From NCBI GenBank assembly GCA_029561555.1, contig JAKQXH010000107.1, forward strand, positions 1 through 49,446: a DNA stretch of 49,446 nucleotides, written 5' to 3'. The notes beneath the pieces were generated by a model that worked only from the letters and a program-made list of their open reading frames with translations, was not told where the DNA came from and did not search any database. Numbering within the stretch: the stretch's first letter is position 1; every line of letters starts with the position of its first letter. Made by a program: the position numbers and the translations under genes. Positions 20,901 to 24,489 of this stretch are shown in pieces. The DNA comes from Candidatus Omnitrophota bacterium. Lineage in GTDB: Bacteria; Omnitrophota; Omnitrophia; Omnitrophales; Omnitrophaceae.

Positions 20901-21805
20901 TCGCGAAGTAAACTTTCGGGATCCGGATCTTTCAGGACCTTCTCAAGATAAATCAGCCTCGAAAGATTCGGCCACTTGACCTGCTCCCTGCGGATCACCG
21001 AATCCAGGCAGCCGGTTTCTTCCGCCGCCCGCGAAAGAAGCCGGACAAAATCCCTTACCGGCATTTCTTTCTGCCGGAATTTCCAATACGCCCGGAGAAA
21101 TGCCTGCCCATCCTTGGACAGAAAATGCGTTGCCAGGGTTTCCAGGCGCTGATACAGGTTCCCGATAAAAACCGACGTCTCGTCGCGGGCACCCGCAATT
21201 TTCCGGAACGACAAAAAATTTTCACGATAAACGGCCTCCTCTTCCGCGCCGAAGCCAGTTATCTCACCGCCGCTCCGCAAAAAGCGGAGATCCGCCCCGT
21301 TCAAAATCCGGCGCTTGAACAGTTCGCGCCAAATTCTTTCGTTCTTCTTTCGCTCCGGAGAAAAACGGAATGGATCGGGATTAAGCGGGCCCGAGGCCCC
21401 TTCAAGATAAACATTCCGGATCTGGTAGGTGTCATGAAGATATTTTAAGATTTTCTCCGTGCTCCGCTGAGCCGATAAAACCCCGTGCGCATCCTGGATG
21501 TGAATAATAACCGGCAGGGATCCATTCGCTTTTCTCACGGGCGGCAAGATCGATTTTACTTTGCCCAAAGAAGGGGCCAATTGAAAATTTAGAAATCGGT
21601 CTGAATGAAAATCATCTCCGGTAATTTGAAACGCCGATACATCTATCGTATTTTGGAATGCGAATATGAACACCAAAATACCCGCCATGATTTTTCTAAA
21701 AGGTATTTTGAGGCTGTATTTGCAATGACGCCGGGGCATTTTTACCTGACTTTTTTTAAGTATTTTTATTTCTTGCGAGATAAATCCGTTAATGTGATTA
21801 CTCAT
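2948..21805 (-). CDS. giant multidomain protein (6285 aa): TraB-like, CBM, GH13, GH133, SNF2 ATPase and repeat arrays
   Basis: This is one uninterrupted 18.9-kb frame. Residues 1-60 hold a basic N-region and hydrophobic core (39-50) with a possible signal-peptidase site after Ala58. Residues ~90-520 resemble the TraB/ChaN/Tiki superfamily (HIQDAH at 102-107, Glu135, GGFH ending at His506). Residues ~625-840 form two CBM34-like beta domains. Residues ~840-1420 are a GH13 hydrolase with Asp1127 (FRWDAAH), Glu1155 (ITEQ) and Asp1199 (AHD). Residues ~1430-1810 are GH133/GDE_C (EWGRDF, VRPNQ, YHNGLGW). Residues ~2150-2680 are a SNF2-type ATPase (GKT with Lys2180, DEWQ with Asp2300-Glu2301, LTATP, QSMARAF). 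Helical and unrecognised regions fill 2680-3475. Six beta modules follow (~3485-4155), an acidic linker (~4370-4420), 25 HTH-like repeats (~4423-5865), a Myb/HNH-repeat-like domain (~5885-5950) and a Rossmann-like C-terminus (~5980-6285). SLG tripeptides mark the boundaries. M1 is preferred because a promoter lies just upstream; M23 is an alternative. The whole-protein function is unknown. Confidence 0.9.
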   Translation of the reverse strand: MSNHINGFISQEIKILKKSQVKMPRRHCKYSLKIPFRKIMAGILVFIFAFQNTIDVSAFQITGDDFHSDRFLNFQLAPSLGKVKSILPPVRKANGSLPVIIHIQDAHGVLSAQRSTEKILKYLHDTYQIRNVYLEGASGPLNPDPFRFSPERKKNERIWRELFKRRILNGADLRFLRSGGEITGFGAEEEAVYRENFLSFRKIAGARDETSVFIGNLYQRLETLATHFLSKDGQAFLRAYWKFRQKEMPVRDFVRLLSRAAEETGCLDSVIRREQVKWPNLSRLIYLEKVLKDPDPESLLRDKSRLVRELESKNVRPDLLAKVSELEKEKDVRFLFGELFEATRDHPFSAEAYPDLMKWAKTRTFGLEIDPRGLFEETERLGGVLLARLAKSQKAKKLVYIFRKTRLLQDLFQLELVRQDWEKIRGNRNSFSPRLLAKMTDRLSEGIAEDSATTELEDAKAGRIFEQAIRFYENVRRRDAILAGNTLREIKKEGASSAVLITGGFHSTGLAEAFEEQGVGFIEIEPAIEGEISSEDYFARMTGSEAFAAQSLAIPDALQATEILERLEGEDELIRRAVRAVLSKGNFVSKSHAEGARNYPEVKAASLGGGGESPELPAQVRNMHFWDIGAQFENGIGQFLSIPEGEDIVLKVKVPVGLRERIARLAMYTDFPGQEDKIFEKKGQEGDFDVWEARFENPKEGNYAFMPFVEIRETGEILRYWAGNPGENFIVGVRRRLFEDIRVQFENGVRNVVTRTPGGEILLRVRTPVGLREEISRIAVETELPGQDGLEFERKSRDGDFDVWEVRLKAGATGGYLFLPYLEMKDGARTFTYWAGHDWQKSSARVFPAWATQGLNVGISFIKTLRRPGTSQARSGTFTDLMWYLKDLKENPDPAKRIGINALMLLPLTDSFTFSPYEAISPFGINPAYIDWEKVPYEGRTPEEKFESFKRIMREDPGFRAFLKSPAFQDIRNYADTKAIYALRTDGEKNLPPENIRAQVRQTTEYARLVGSETAGDGFYIFEQYVALMQLKETIAFAHRMGVRLFFDLPFFQNDQGALAIHHPDYFEWENGKVRNPVYDKLGGRDKQTWHGQGYWDYDRVRQFGYEPILRIFRYWLDLGFDGFRWDAAHMSAPEIRRAVNEKIYRGRDILPITEQLGGTDDDAHDLARNGFLLYRSIEYPAKGGLGGLEAQLTWTAHDYHFGQNTMHDTPRVPFAFQAITCTDGSLEQEKVTTVAVQRLVNYTQEIGLFLQGDEWGQGGPNPNDMRYNEAGNEHWHWDVPSPMDSSGRRYDIREDLGAIFRVRREHPVFSRPGTLAFLRNSNWPNVSSFLRRSENETVLVVINVTPRRQEGSVYFDGKAGFESLGLPRDHSFSLTNLETGEKTEFVPGQDFSSEENALRFKLEPGQAYIFSLREISGQTAASLGGTSSALPRDPFYQALAQGYEKFISFDPFDKPAIYAGGRGTHFGDQEWGRDFAISLLGLIQMAAGGESVDFPEGRKSAKELSKELIRRWAGIDPEGRPGMDPDHRKRIDGKNPDGDVMYNVINWYGGFNRNTVDAPLWFSEAVFQYVRATGDYDFLKEPMREGQSLLEVLWEIVDRYRMSGEDLVRNGIAERSIQMDPATGFILVPREKYTWMDTEFTPRQGYPVEIQALWFNALRRVADLTEKLRPEERQRIQEARTLADRMKENFPRYFWNAGNHSLYDILGTDGVMTPDDSVRKGWADPAVRPNQLFAVLFGLAEGEKAREILGTIKAKLLIPGALRSLAPEAAPFAVYRHDFEVAERDGLNKNAAYHNGLGWVWLYPFYFLAAAQNGMMSPEEAESQIRKDLEPILQYNPQRSLPELLSGDSYDGVHARRGPDAQAWSVATAIAVLHQLRNMKTGASLGEDHGVRRSERRSVMKLTDLPDDDRIRIVQGDPGSYFSLTTGQVYFPRDKGIRPIKINLERFPPGLNFFAVYRGRKLMSVRHGLFEPRSGKNLKDYPVVWKRKILSTPGEIDAFVTKQGLRELFALGMDHPGELKQLLAYFLRGADLTLEELEKLIWGFRSLHLGEVTRFHGFPDRGLNFVDVFLKTLLEKAALFSNLDEKDQEVIIRVFINWVYKEYRKDPETKIRQLEAKIGRSDLPLLNRLKERVRDEFLVAAAFRPEHIQTPLEPHEAIGAYRLRQHDRYALLDGARVGKTIQALAALEMNDRTLIVSPAGVIDTWLEEERKSFSDRLGVEFVSADSSAGEVQEAIGRLKGTDRQAVVVLRGSPSNRRQLLDAVRGRKNTLLHVSYETLRQMSDEELGVLQEALDGIILDEWQYAENFVSGESRLNAQQAFVVQKINPKKKWVLTATPYRTDPHKLYALFHYLLKDSANPPEWARADGGYVFKHTFTDSFEGFRLLNRELGTLSLRRHREDVWEIYEEGKTPAGTLAIPRKTPPVDCEWEMSPEMTRQALDIVRSFKDFVADTYNPAVRTGRVRRVADREKPAQILRHEDLNIPDKIKFLRWIETDPPHVGLDPDGTYWERLDEVVREQLADPERKIVIAAQNVFMVEDILKRYGGYGVARIDGRVTGWARDESGEIRRDSNGRPITAKNYERHRFQEDPGVRIMVINVRAGVGIDLSRADAWIYAQMPETFTEMYQSMARAFGPNRPDHPRETVNVIFMISKYGQKFGEGLSGQDREYYEAGTVTQIHKRRLEAQQLRYQRILEGPFEVPETFWDEGDDLSPEEEEKGLPPAAGAFFPDLLADFSGGRGLTGARKRTLRIAAQLGGLYAVADPEQRRAILELAHDGHVLREDLTPLVRAIVEIAEKENFDPEDFKILASLKGISNRYLRRKIYRGLPGFLNQTYRGAVETEGVTPTDETAATLSGVVRNYRWGSESIPDYVLMAGLIFLQDAEDPERRKESFVTLAEQITRRGGNLRMRFQELLSCLAAIQTIPVAWLPALEDERFDLGERLALLRKLASIAPLLEDSFGEVFGGSGNDFPGLAKIIEEKSPAVLQNYFREALGLEIAPERLWELGAEEIENVYGLLISLKRGEEESREGDRKELFRREIGRFGEALSHVFDGTFPAWRNRQEGARRYGARVEFMADQEDFWRVWTEETRVTRDTPGWERLGDFVLEEQKVEKRIRSVLSELLTEVRSDGKILEEMEGSPVARLFENYQADPAFLEVLRGRQSRLETIRRKIFESEPLTAAENGFLRSLGIGPSERRSVTLKRLDEEYEPGEAALLWMELNEMSVRDEADSFSMEKVAALLKRTEERIDEAGISPLIENLLTDLGNLMTLSRRKMRRRYRNVEIIVTSDPFLIMRRGMLDPQLRNCFELDGDPKLVRSLLDDLGSRNKMLVIVKANGRYQAVAIAKVKTDKKDRAGKAAPEDGEPVLFLERILERKGGYDFEEEILEVLRETKAARMRETPLLAVKASKSVLNPVTLWSTGGYGEEEYSEPQFRLRKNHYLQKEEDGSAPVYRADGSNITAYQHEVKARVIGSSLGVSVSPEQAAVIREISDAFSRLSNAEGKDETIEDIMALVSDGALMARFPCPGGGNVRKPFYFGGMKNLEKVRLRITGLAEGKFRLEFFCRPEGEAKFREEPTVVIWDGGRYVREGDDRREKEALSRKIIAAFEKVGTGETVDLGDVRALIDLKQGRLSEVFPCPGSGVSGKRIGFGAGEKLEAVRLKITGLGDGRYQLDFYYRKEGEKKFRENPAVVIWDEKIYRTLRDWTAKKIAEAYDEIKGGAKEKEIEDVSVFINKKDGRLKEAFLKPDGRNFGESFGFGLEGDLSKVKLKITDLGEGKYRLEFYYQKQGEPAFRKEPAVIIWDGATYKTLRDFTVQAIREAFATLEKGESREVDVGDADVLIDKMSGTFRKGFPGPGDYEREEPFSFGGGTNLDSVRLRITGEGEGRYCLELTCRKKIKTEAETEGAPEFSEKVVLVIWNGTQYVREDGMHEKKDERKSVRDAIVGIFDSINQGVKKDGEIEEVGCLFDSEAGRFFKSFPRPDGRNVGGKGVGIGVGGKTEAGKVKIIGTGKGSFRLEITYRKRGEKDFRKDPAVILWDGKAYKTLKDSKIEEIRKGFKQVEGAVRVRIENVDVLINKIKKRLQQAFPVPTGGILPDRISLNIGERVDRVDLEMIGMNDGKFRLEFHCRREGNTDFEPEPAVLIWNGAQYVRPERMGDVIFELEGDEQLEGQSLGQERGLPASASSLGKSTGRGRGSLDAKLRADIDREEKQRKAAVAGTNAQIKARNNEALQRGTALTEKVIPCYLADDGKLIFTYENLMSVLTNSKVGSKKKLRVFLEMLEASETEHPVELFGFPANGALTEEFIGLLRPLADKTDFVDLIILSRFFADHADRDLIASGDMSYQKALHQRLSRSDVNLPAPEPGLEIFDRDDEEEEEPEELAEAVVTADAGTGAGEESSAGEGVAKADEENLEPVVPPEDFRTGFHKAVEKLGSEASLKSVAAELGHSAPAEFLREAWQNGLDVFGAGVSRGEWTAGEHQSIVSLAVEFYPDDISCKAVGVRLGYETAGQFLTESRRLGVNVFTLGVMRGNLTPTEFASLVRQVIQSQGEAASIAETAQWLGYEGIAGLMKDAWKKNVNIFKLGISPESLSREEWTELARTVSEEFGAYAFLKTAAEKLGYESKIEFMKAAWDRNVSVFKLGIKRGELSGAEFEMLVRAAVQKLGENAFIKGVTELLGYEKPEEFLQAALKHHLNAFKKCGVKMGDLTLKEWSALVKTVTEHPKADTGVKPVALELGYENAVAFFREAWRRDTDVFELGVTRGTMSRKDFEELVTAAVEGLEKPFASSVAGRLGYDSGEAFLTEASDRKVDVFGLGVQKDERTRKELEDFLRQGVSEMGEAATLDIFAVRLGYPTGAGLLEEAWRLQVNVFQLGVKRGNWTPEEFSALVEKAVETLGKRVSLVWVAGRLGFDAPLDFLREAWKNRIDVFRLGVPRGKMSRETFSAVVKAAAENLKDRATLKAVGRKLGYDRVEEFLLEAWQKHENVFEDGVLRGTLTRKEFEILIGAAVAELGDDCGLKTAARWLGFDSPAEFLKEAWGRKINAFKMGIPRGKLTKTQFRALVKTAKEELGPGASALEVGRWLGYGTAEEFLADADKNRARLSPGRRSGPRKHSVSFRARVTGAVEALGDQASLEKVSQKLGFPGPEEFLTEAFGKGTKVFALGVNRGELSESEFTERVRWFAAKLGESATVEAMASWMGYEDSLTLLRDAWQREIDIFKAGVGRGELSSREFGAWVKAAAECPGPDPALSVVGVRLGYETPEEFLRDAWKRKVELYPLGVLREDWNAADLKMLVTEMAGQTAKEPVLKRVARKLGFDSTEAFLIEVVKKGVNVFESGIGREDISRNGFRAMLNAAVEEHGGTAALSAVSAALWYESPAEFLKDSWRKQVNVFHFGVEMEAGGELLKTLVRTAVEEFGKRAFAEPVSANLGYETTAEFLEKAWGEGIDVFGEGVLREEYAPEVLRSLVNTAVRVFGEEASLKVVAEKLGYPDAESLVRDAEGKDIRLFEAGVSRGELDVEKYRSVLNILIESSGGAPDLQTLALRSGYPDGAGLLEDAWKTGVNVFLMGARRGETEKDGFEASVQAAVKYLGGEAFLGPVSRWLGYENADELFRDAGRFGTDLYALGVLKEELAGGEFLRRLRRLVGDSGGSVPIGIAAEKFACRTPEEFFSDALSHGVDVFREGVVRGDLSREELEGLIREAGRRLGGGASVEDFTGPLGYQTHEEFLSDLSDHGIRISDLGLWIKPDERDAFEMSVRKAIEETGDGLSLKRIASQSGYSDFILFVKTAWAYGISVFESGVRVGADLERDELLALVEAARMNAGGTQARAAEVARKLGYSNYTGLFKILKRYGIRIEDLHFAKAKGGARLGNVPHNKRWTPESLKAAFWELYEELRRTGQPVDFSYSGLTAMKRGDLYHGIRDSFDGLPEALMGIFGPEIVGKHPEWNRKSRAGKKALEKITGQAKGQSLGEPGKTFLREAVTFEIPVSGKPVSVSFPAALATALPVLNGGISVWAEAMTVVSVFDGFVSPFYPRDISLLLTEILEPAIAFAEGEAFAPEITDPAARFFNENGSRFSDVLRTDSAGRRGNIAILMDISAVRGASAAEIRNFSRMLERGDFVMILWDGMGQGVVDRKKPKAVSQLMKNLIPRGVLVKDVFSGSSAVDIRRELPVQYRRGLLIAESGILREDFRNFEVPIELEKFGVDLEFFGKAGIDRLQAVGLLREIASNEDESVRRRGYRLIGADYDPSANSWSLGAGLLTFIHAQYAEMRAKKEIARAA
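4212..8537 (-). repeat. 25 tandem ~58-residue helix-turn-helix-like protein repeats
   Basis: Within the giant ORF I can lay out 25 consecutive units of 55-69 (mostly 57-58) residues. The loose consensus is EF..LV..AVE.LG, then ASL..VA..LGY, then EFL..AW...VNVF, then LGV.RG.LT. The A..LGY step followed by a second helix resembles Fis/Homeodomain-like helix-turn-helix motifs, most clearly in the last unit (AAEVARKLGYSNY). Units 12 and 22-25 are the most divergent. The repeats are diverged at DNA level, so this is an old array rather than a recent expansion. Whether they bind DNA, RNA, protein or carbohydrate is not shown. Confidence 0.85.
9340..11353 (-). repeat. six tandem ~115-residue beta-rich protein modules
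   Basis: Within the giant ORF six modules each contain a helix, a DV.VLI/DVSVFIN strand, an F.CPG/FP.P turn and an RLKITG.G.G.YRLEF.YRK hairpin. Each ends in PAVVIWDG..Y or a close variant, near residues 3582, 3690, 3803, 3920, 4035 and 4148. I do not recognise the family. The regular spacing and alternating hydrophobic pattern suggest small beta sandwiches or an alpha/beta fold. Confidence 0.8.
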
Positions 21806-21820
21806 AGTGGGTTATATATA

Positions 21821-21849
21821 AATATACCCTCAAGATTCGGCCTTTACAA
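21821..21849 (-). promoter_or_regulatory. promoter of the giant ORF, giving a very short leader
   Basis: On the minus strand TTGTAA (21844-21849), a 17-nt spacer and TATATT (21821-21826) predict a start near 21814, only about 8-9 nt before the ATG at 21805. No Shine-Dalgarno sequence precedes that ATG, so initiation would be leaderless or near-leaderless. Confidence 0.5.
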
Positions 21850-21915
21850 GACATAGAACTAGGTATTTGAGATTTGATATCATATTGCAAACAAAAGGTT
21901 TACGGAAAACTAGAA

Positions 21916-21945
21916 TTGACAGTCTTAAGATTTTGGCATTATAAT
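21916..21945 (+). promoter_or_regulatory. consensus sigma-70 promoter giving a leaderless mRNA
   Basis: Perfect TTGACA (21916-21921), an 18-nt spacer and perfect TATAAT (21940-21945). The ATG at 21953 begins 8 nt after the -10 box, where transcription itself should start, so the messenger would have essentially no 5' UTR. This is the strongest promoter in the window by consensus. Confidence 0.75.
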
Positions 21946-21952
21946 ATTTTTT

Positions 21953-22603
21953 ATGCAGGGCAGAAATCGGCGAAGACATTTTTTAATCGACAAACCGCTT
22001 CAGTTCCGTTATATGAGCTGGGTGCTTTTGGTTCTCCTGATTATTTCCACAACCCTGATCTTTGCCCTTCATTTTGGCATTTGGGGTTACGCGTTGAAGG
22101 AATTTTCGGATGAAAGCGTCCGCAACGCTTTGAAAATGACGTCCCGGCTCAACGATTATGAAATCGCCCGCTATCAACCGGCCGGGGAAGTCACCCTGCC
22201 GAAACTTGCACTCCTTCGCGAAACCGAGCTTTTCAGCAGCCGTCAGCGTGAGATCCTGCAGGGAATCCTTTCGGAAACCCAGAAGCGTACTATTTTCCTG
22301 GGAATCCCTCTTCTCTTCTTCATCGGATGGGGCAGTATTTTTATTTCCCACAAAATCGCCGGACCCCTGTATCACTTCAACCGGATTTTCAAGGAACTCA
22401 AAGCCAAAAACCTGACCGCACGGGTCCGGCTTCGGAAATACGATGAAGGGAAAAAAATCGCGGAAACCTTTAACGAAGCCGTCCTTGAGCTTGACCGGTC
22501 CGTTGCCAAGATGAAAAAAGCCGCCCGGGAAGCGGGAGAAGGCGTCAAATTGCCCAATGCGCTCACCGAAGAACTCTCCCAGTTTAAAACCACTCAAAAT
22601 TAA
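21953..22603 (+). CDS. two-TM HAMP-domain membrane protein
   Basis: The product is 216 residues. A basic N-terminus (RRRHFLIDKPLQFRYM) leads into a first membrane helix (about 20-42, VLLVLLIISTTLIFALHFGI). A short extracytoplasmic segment of about 70 residues follows, then a second membrane helix (about 114-132, IFLGIPLLFFIGWGSIFI). After it comes a HAMP-like linker (SHKIAGPLYHFNRIFKELKAKNL) and a coiled-coil tail. There is no kinase, cyclase or chemotaxis signalling domain, so it may be a stand-alone relay or scaffold. The start sits 8 nt after a consensus -10 box and has no ribosome-binding site. Its 3' end overlaps the predicted start of the following glucanase gene by 47 nt, suggesting one transcript. 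The specific function is unknown. Confidence 0.8.
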   Translation: MQGRNRRRHFLIDKPLQFRYMSWVLLVLLIISTTLIFALHFGIWGYALKEFSDESVRNALKMTSRLNDYEIARYQPAGEVTLPKLALLRETELFSSRQREILQGILSETQKRTIFLGIPLLFFIGWGSIFISHKIAGPLYHFNRIFKELKAKNLTARVRLRKYDEGKKIAETFNEAVLELDRSVAKMKKAAREAGEGVKLPNALTEELSQFKTTQN

Positions 22604-23891
22604 GCGGATCGTTTCGATCTTGCTGCTGTGTGCTTTCTTCCCCCATTCCGGAATCCTCTTCGCAGCGGAAGAAACTCTTTCCGACCAGGAGCTTTTAAGA
22701 AAAATTCAGCGGGACTCAATTCAGTATTTCGTCGATTGCTCCGATCCCGGTACGGGGCTAACCCTGGATTCCACTCAGCCCGGCTCTCCTTCCTCCATTG
22801 CCGCAACCGGTTTTTCCCTCGCCGCACTGGCCATCGGCCAAAAGCAGGGCTGGCTCTCTTATCAGCAAGCCTATCATCAGATCCTGAAGACTCTGGAAAC
22901 GGCTTTGAACGGCGCTCAGCATCAAAAAGGCTTTTTTTACCACTTCCTCGATCCCAAAACGGGCCGTCGGGTTTGGGGATCGGAAGCCTCCTCGATCGAC
23001 ACGGCCCTGTTCATCGCGGGAGCGCTTCTCGCGGGAGAATACTTCAAGGGGACGCCGATCGAAACATTGTCCCAGCAAATTTACGATCGGGTGGACTGGA
23101 AATGGATGCTGAATCGATCCGATCTGATTTGCATGGGCTGGAAACCTCAAACCGGCTTTCTCCCTTATTATTGGGACTCTTACAGCGAATTAATGATTCT
23201 GCAGGCTCTGGCGATCGGCTCTCCGACCCACCCGATTCCTCCGTCGTTATGGAATCAATGGAGCCGCTTCGAAGAAGAATACAACGGCGCCCGGATTGTT
23301 TACTCGCATACCGGCAGTCTTTTCACTTATCAATATGCTCAAGCCTTCATCGACTTTCGGAAACTGAACGACCAGGGGATCAATTATTTTGAAAATTCCA
23401 AAAACGCCTCGCTTGCCAACCGGCAATTCTGCATCGAAAACTCTTCCGAATTTTTAACCTACGGAAAAGACTCGTGGGGGCTTACGGCCTCTCTGGGGCC
23501 CGGCGGCTATAAAGCCTACGGCGCGCTTCCCGGACAGGCGTTGCATGACGGGACCGTTGCCCCGTACGGCAGCGCCGCCTCGATTGTTTTCACCCCGGAG
23601 GAATCGCTGAACGCGATTCGTTTTTTCTACGAAAACTTCCGGGATCAGCTGTACGGGAAATACGGATTTAAAGACAGTTTTAATCTGGGCAAAGACTGGT
23701 GGGCCCAGGAATACTTGGGCATCGATCAGGGGATTATGGTTCTGATGATAGAAAATTACTTCAGTGAAGGGGTCTGGAAACCGTTCATGAAAATCCCGGC
23801 CATTCAAAAATGGATACGGGCCTGCCGTTTGAACGCAGTGCCGCCGGAGGCCGGACTATCCTCGCCGGCGCCATCGGAACCCGTCTCCTGA
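22557..23891 (+). CDS. secreted glucoamylase-like protein (GH144/PF10091 type)
   Basis: A 444-residue protein with an N-terminal signal peptide (hydrophobic ILLLCAFFPHSGILFA, cleavage before AEE). It matches the pattern of the Glycoamylase/COG5368 family, which includes GH144 endo-beta-1,2-glucanases: an (alpha/alpha)6-type sequence with SSIDTALFIAGALLAG, WDSYSELMILQALAIGS, then WGLTASLGPGGYKAYG and HDGTVAPYGSAASIVFTPE, and a C-terminal DQGIMVLMIENY helix. The predicted location is periplasm or cell surface. The substrate (beta-1,2-glucan or another glucan) is inferred. The ATG at 22557 overlaps the upstream gene by 47 nt; GGGAGAAGG lies about 12 nt before it. A TTG near 22620 is a possible later start. 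The stop is 6 nt from that of the convergent flgM-like gene, with no clear terminator between. Confidence 0.82.
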   Translation: MRSPKNSPSLKPLKIKRIVSILLLCAFFPHSGILFAAEETLSDQELLRKIQRDSIQYFVDCSDPGTGLTLDSTQPGSPSSIAATGFSLAALAIGQKQGWLSYQQAYHQILKTLETALNGAQHQKGFFYHFLDPKTGRRVWGSEASSIDTALFIAGALLAGEYFKGTPIETLSQQIYDRVDWKWMLNRSDLICMGWKPQTGFLPYYWDSYSELMILQALAIGSPTHPIPPSLWNQWSRFEEEYNGARIVYSHTGSLFTYQYAQAFIDFRKLNDQGINYFENSKNASLANRQFCIENSSEFLTYGKDSWGLTASLGPGGYKAYGALPGQALHDGTVAPYGSAASIVFTPEESLNAIRFFYENFRDQLYGKYGFKDSFNLGKDWWAQEYLGIDQGIMVLMIENYFSEGVWKPFMKIPAIQKWIRACRLNAVPPEAGLSSPAPSEPVS

Positions 23892-23897
23892 AAGAAT

Positions 23898-24194
23898 CTA
23901 AACAAAAAGATCTCTTTGCCCCAAAAAAAGTTGGCTAAGTCTTTCAGCCGCCTCCCGAATCGCTTCTTTGGTCAGAAGCTTGCCGCCGCGGATCATATCT
24001 CTCAGTTCTTGGATACGTCCCTCGTTGGGATCCGACAGAGAATAAGTATACTGTTTCAATTCTTCGATATACCGGGCACGGTTCTCTGGCGTGTCTTTCA
24101 CTGTTCGTCTCTCTTTCTCTCCGCAGCCATTCTCGTACGTCTGGATTCCGGCTTCCCGTTCATTCGCATCAATCACTACGCCTTGCTTACCCAT
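23898..24194 (-). CDS. flgM: FlgM-like anti-sigma-28 factor
   Basis: The product has 98 residues, close to the 97 of Salmonella FlgM. The C-terminal half (IQELRDMIRGGKLLTKEAIREAAERLSQLF) fits the FlgM pattern of two short helices separated by a G-K/G-Y turn and ending in IA..L. The N-terminal half is polar and probably disordered, as in FlgM. In the family it binds FliA and holds flagellar late-gene transcription off until the hook is finished. Context supports this: the fliA gene lies 295 nt upstream on the same strand, and a near-perfect sigma-28 promoter precedes flgM. GGGAG before the ATG serves as ribosome-binding site. No other flagellar gene is in the window. Confidence 0.75.
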   Translation of the reverse strand: MGKQGVVIDANEREAGIQTYENGCGEKERRTVKDTPENRARYIEELKQYTYSLSDPNEGRIQELRDMIRGGKLLTKEAIREAAERLSQLFLGQRDLFV

Positions 24195-24259
24195 CGAAAC
24201 TCTCCCGAATTTTGGCGTGACCTGTCACCTCCAAAATCGTCATCTTCTTCCTTGTGTAT

Positions 24260-24286
24260 GAATCGGCTTTTCGGCGGCAAACTTTA
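24260..24286 (-). promoter_or_regulatory. sigma-28 (FliA) promoter of flgM
   Basis: On the minus strand TAAA (24283-24286), exactly 15 nt, then GCCGATTC (24260-24267) match the sigma-28 consensus TAAA-N15-GCCGATAA at 10 of 12 positions. The start would be near 24252, about 58 nt before flgM. The rest of the 295-nt gap between fliA and flgM holds a second candidate, TTGACA-N17-ATAGTT at 24399-24427, of sigma-70 type, and nothing else I can identify. Confidence 0.7.
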
Positions 24287-24489
24287 GTCTCGGAATGGGA
24301 AGGAATACGACGGGAATATCAAAAAGAGAGAACAAGCACGGACACTTTCGGCCTCCGATCCTTCTATCGCAAACCTCCGGGCTCTGCGGAAGCGAAAAAA
24401 CTATTTTCCGTTTTTTTCTATTGTCAACGTCTCCTCAGCGTCCCGTTTTCCGGGACCCATTCGGGATTTCACGCTTAAACCGAAAATGC

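Noticed and set aside
2948..21805. Giant ORF as an assembly artefact or as decayed fused genes
   Set aside because: Reading frame, codon style and catalytic motifs are kept throughout, repeats are in frame, and the same linker recurs between modules. These would not be expected from a mis-join or from pseudogenes, though I cannot check read coverage.
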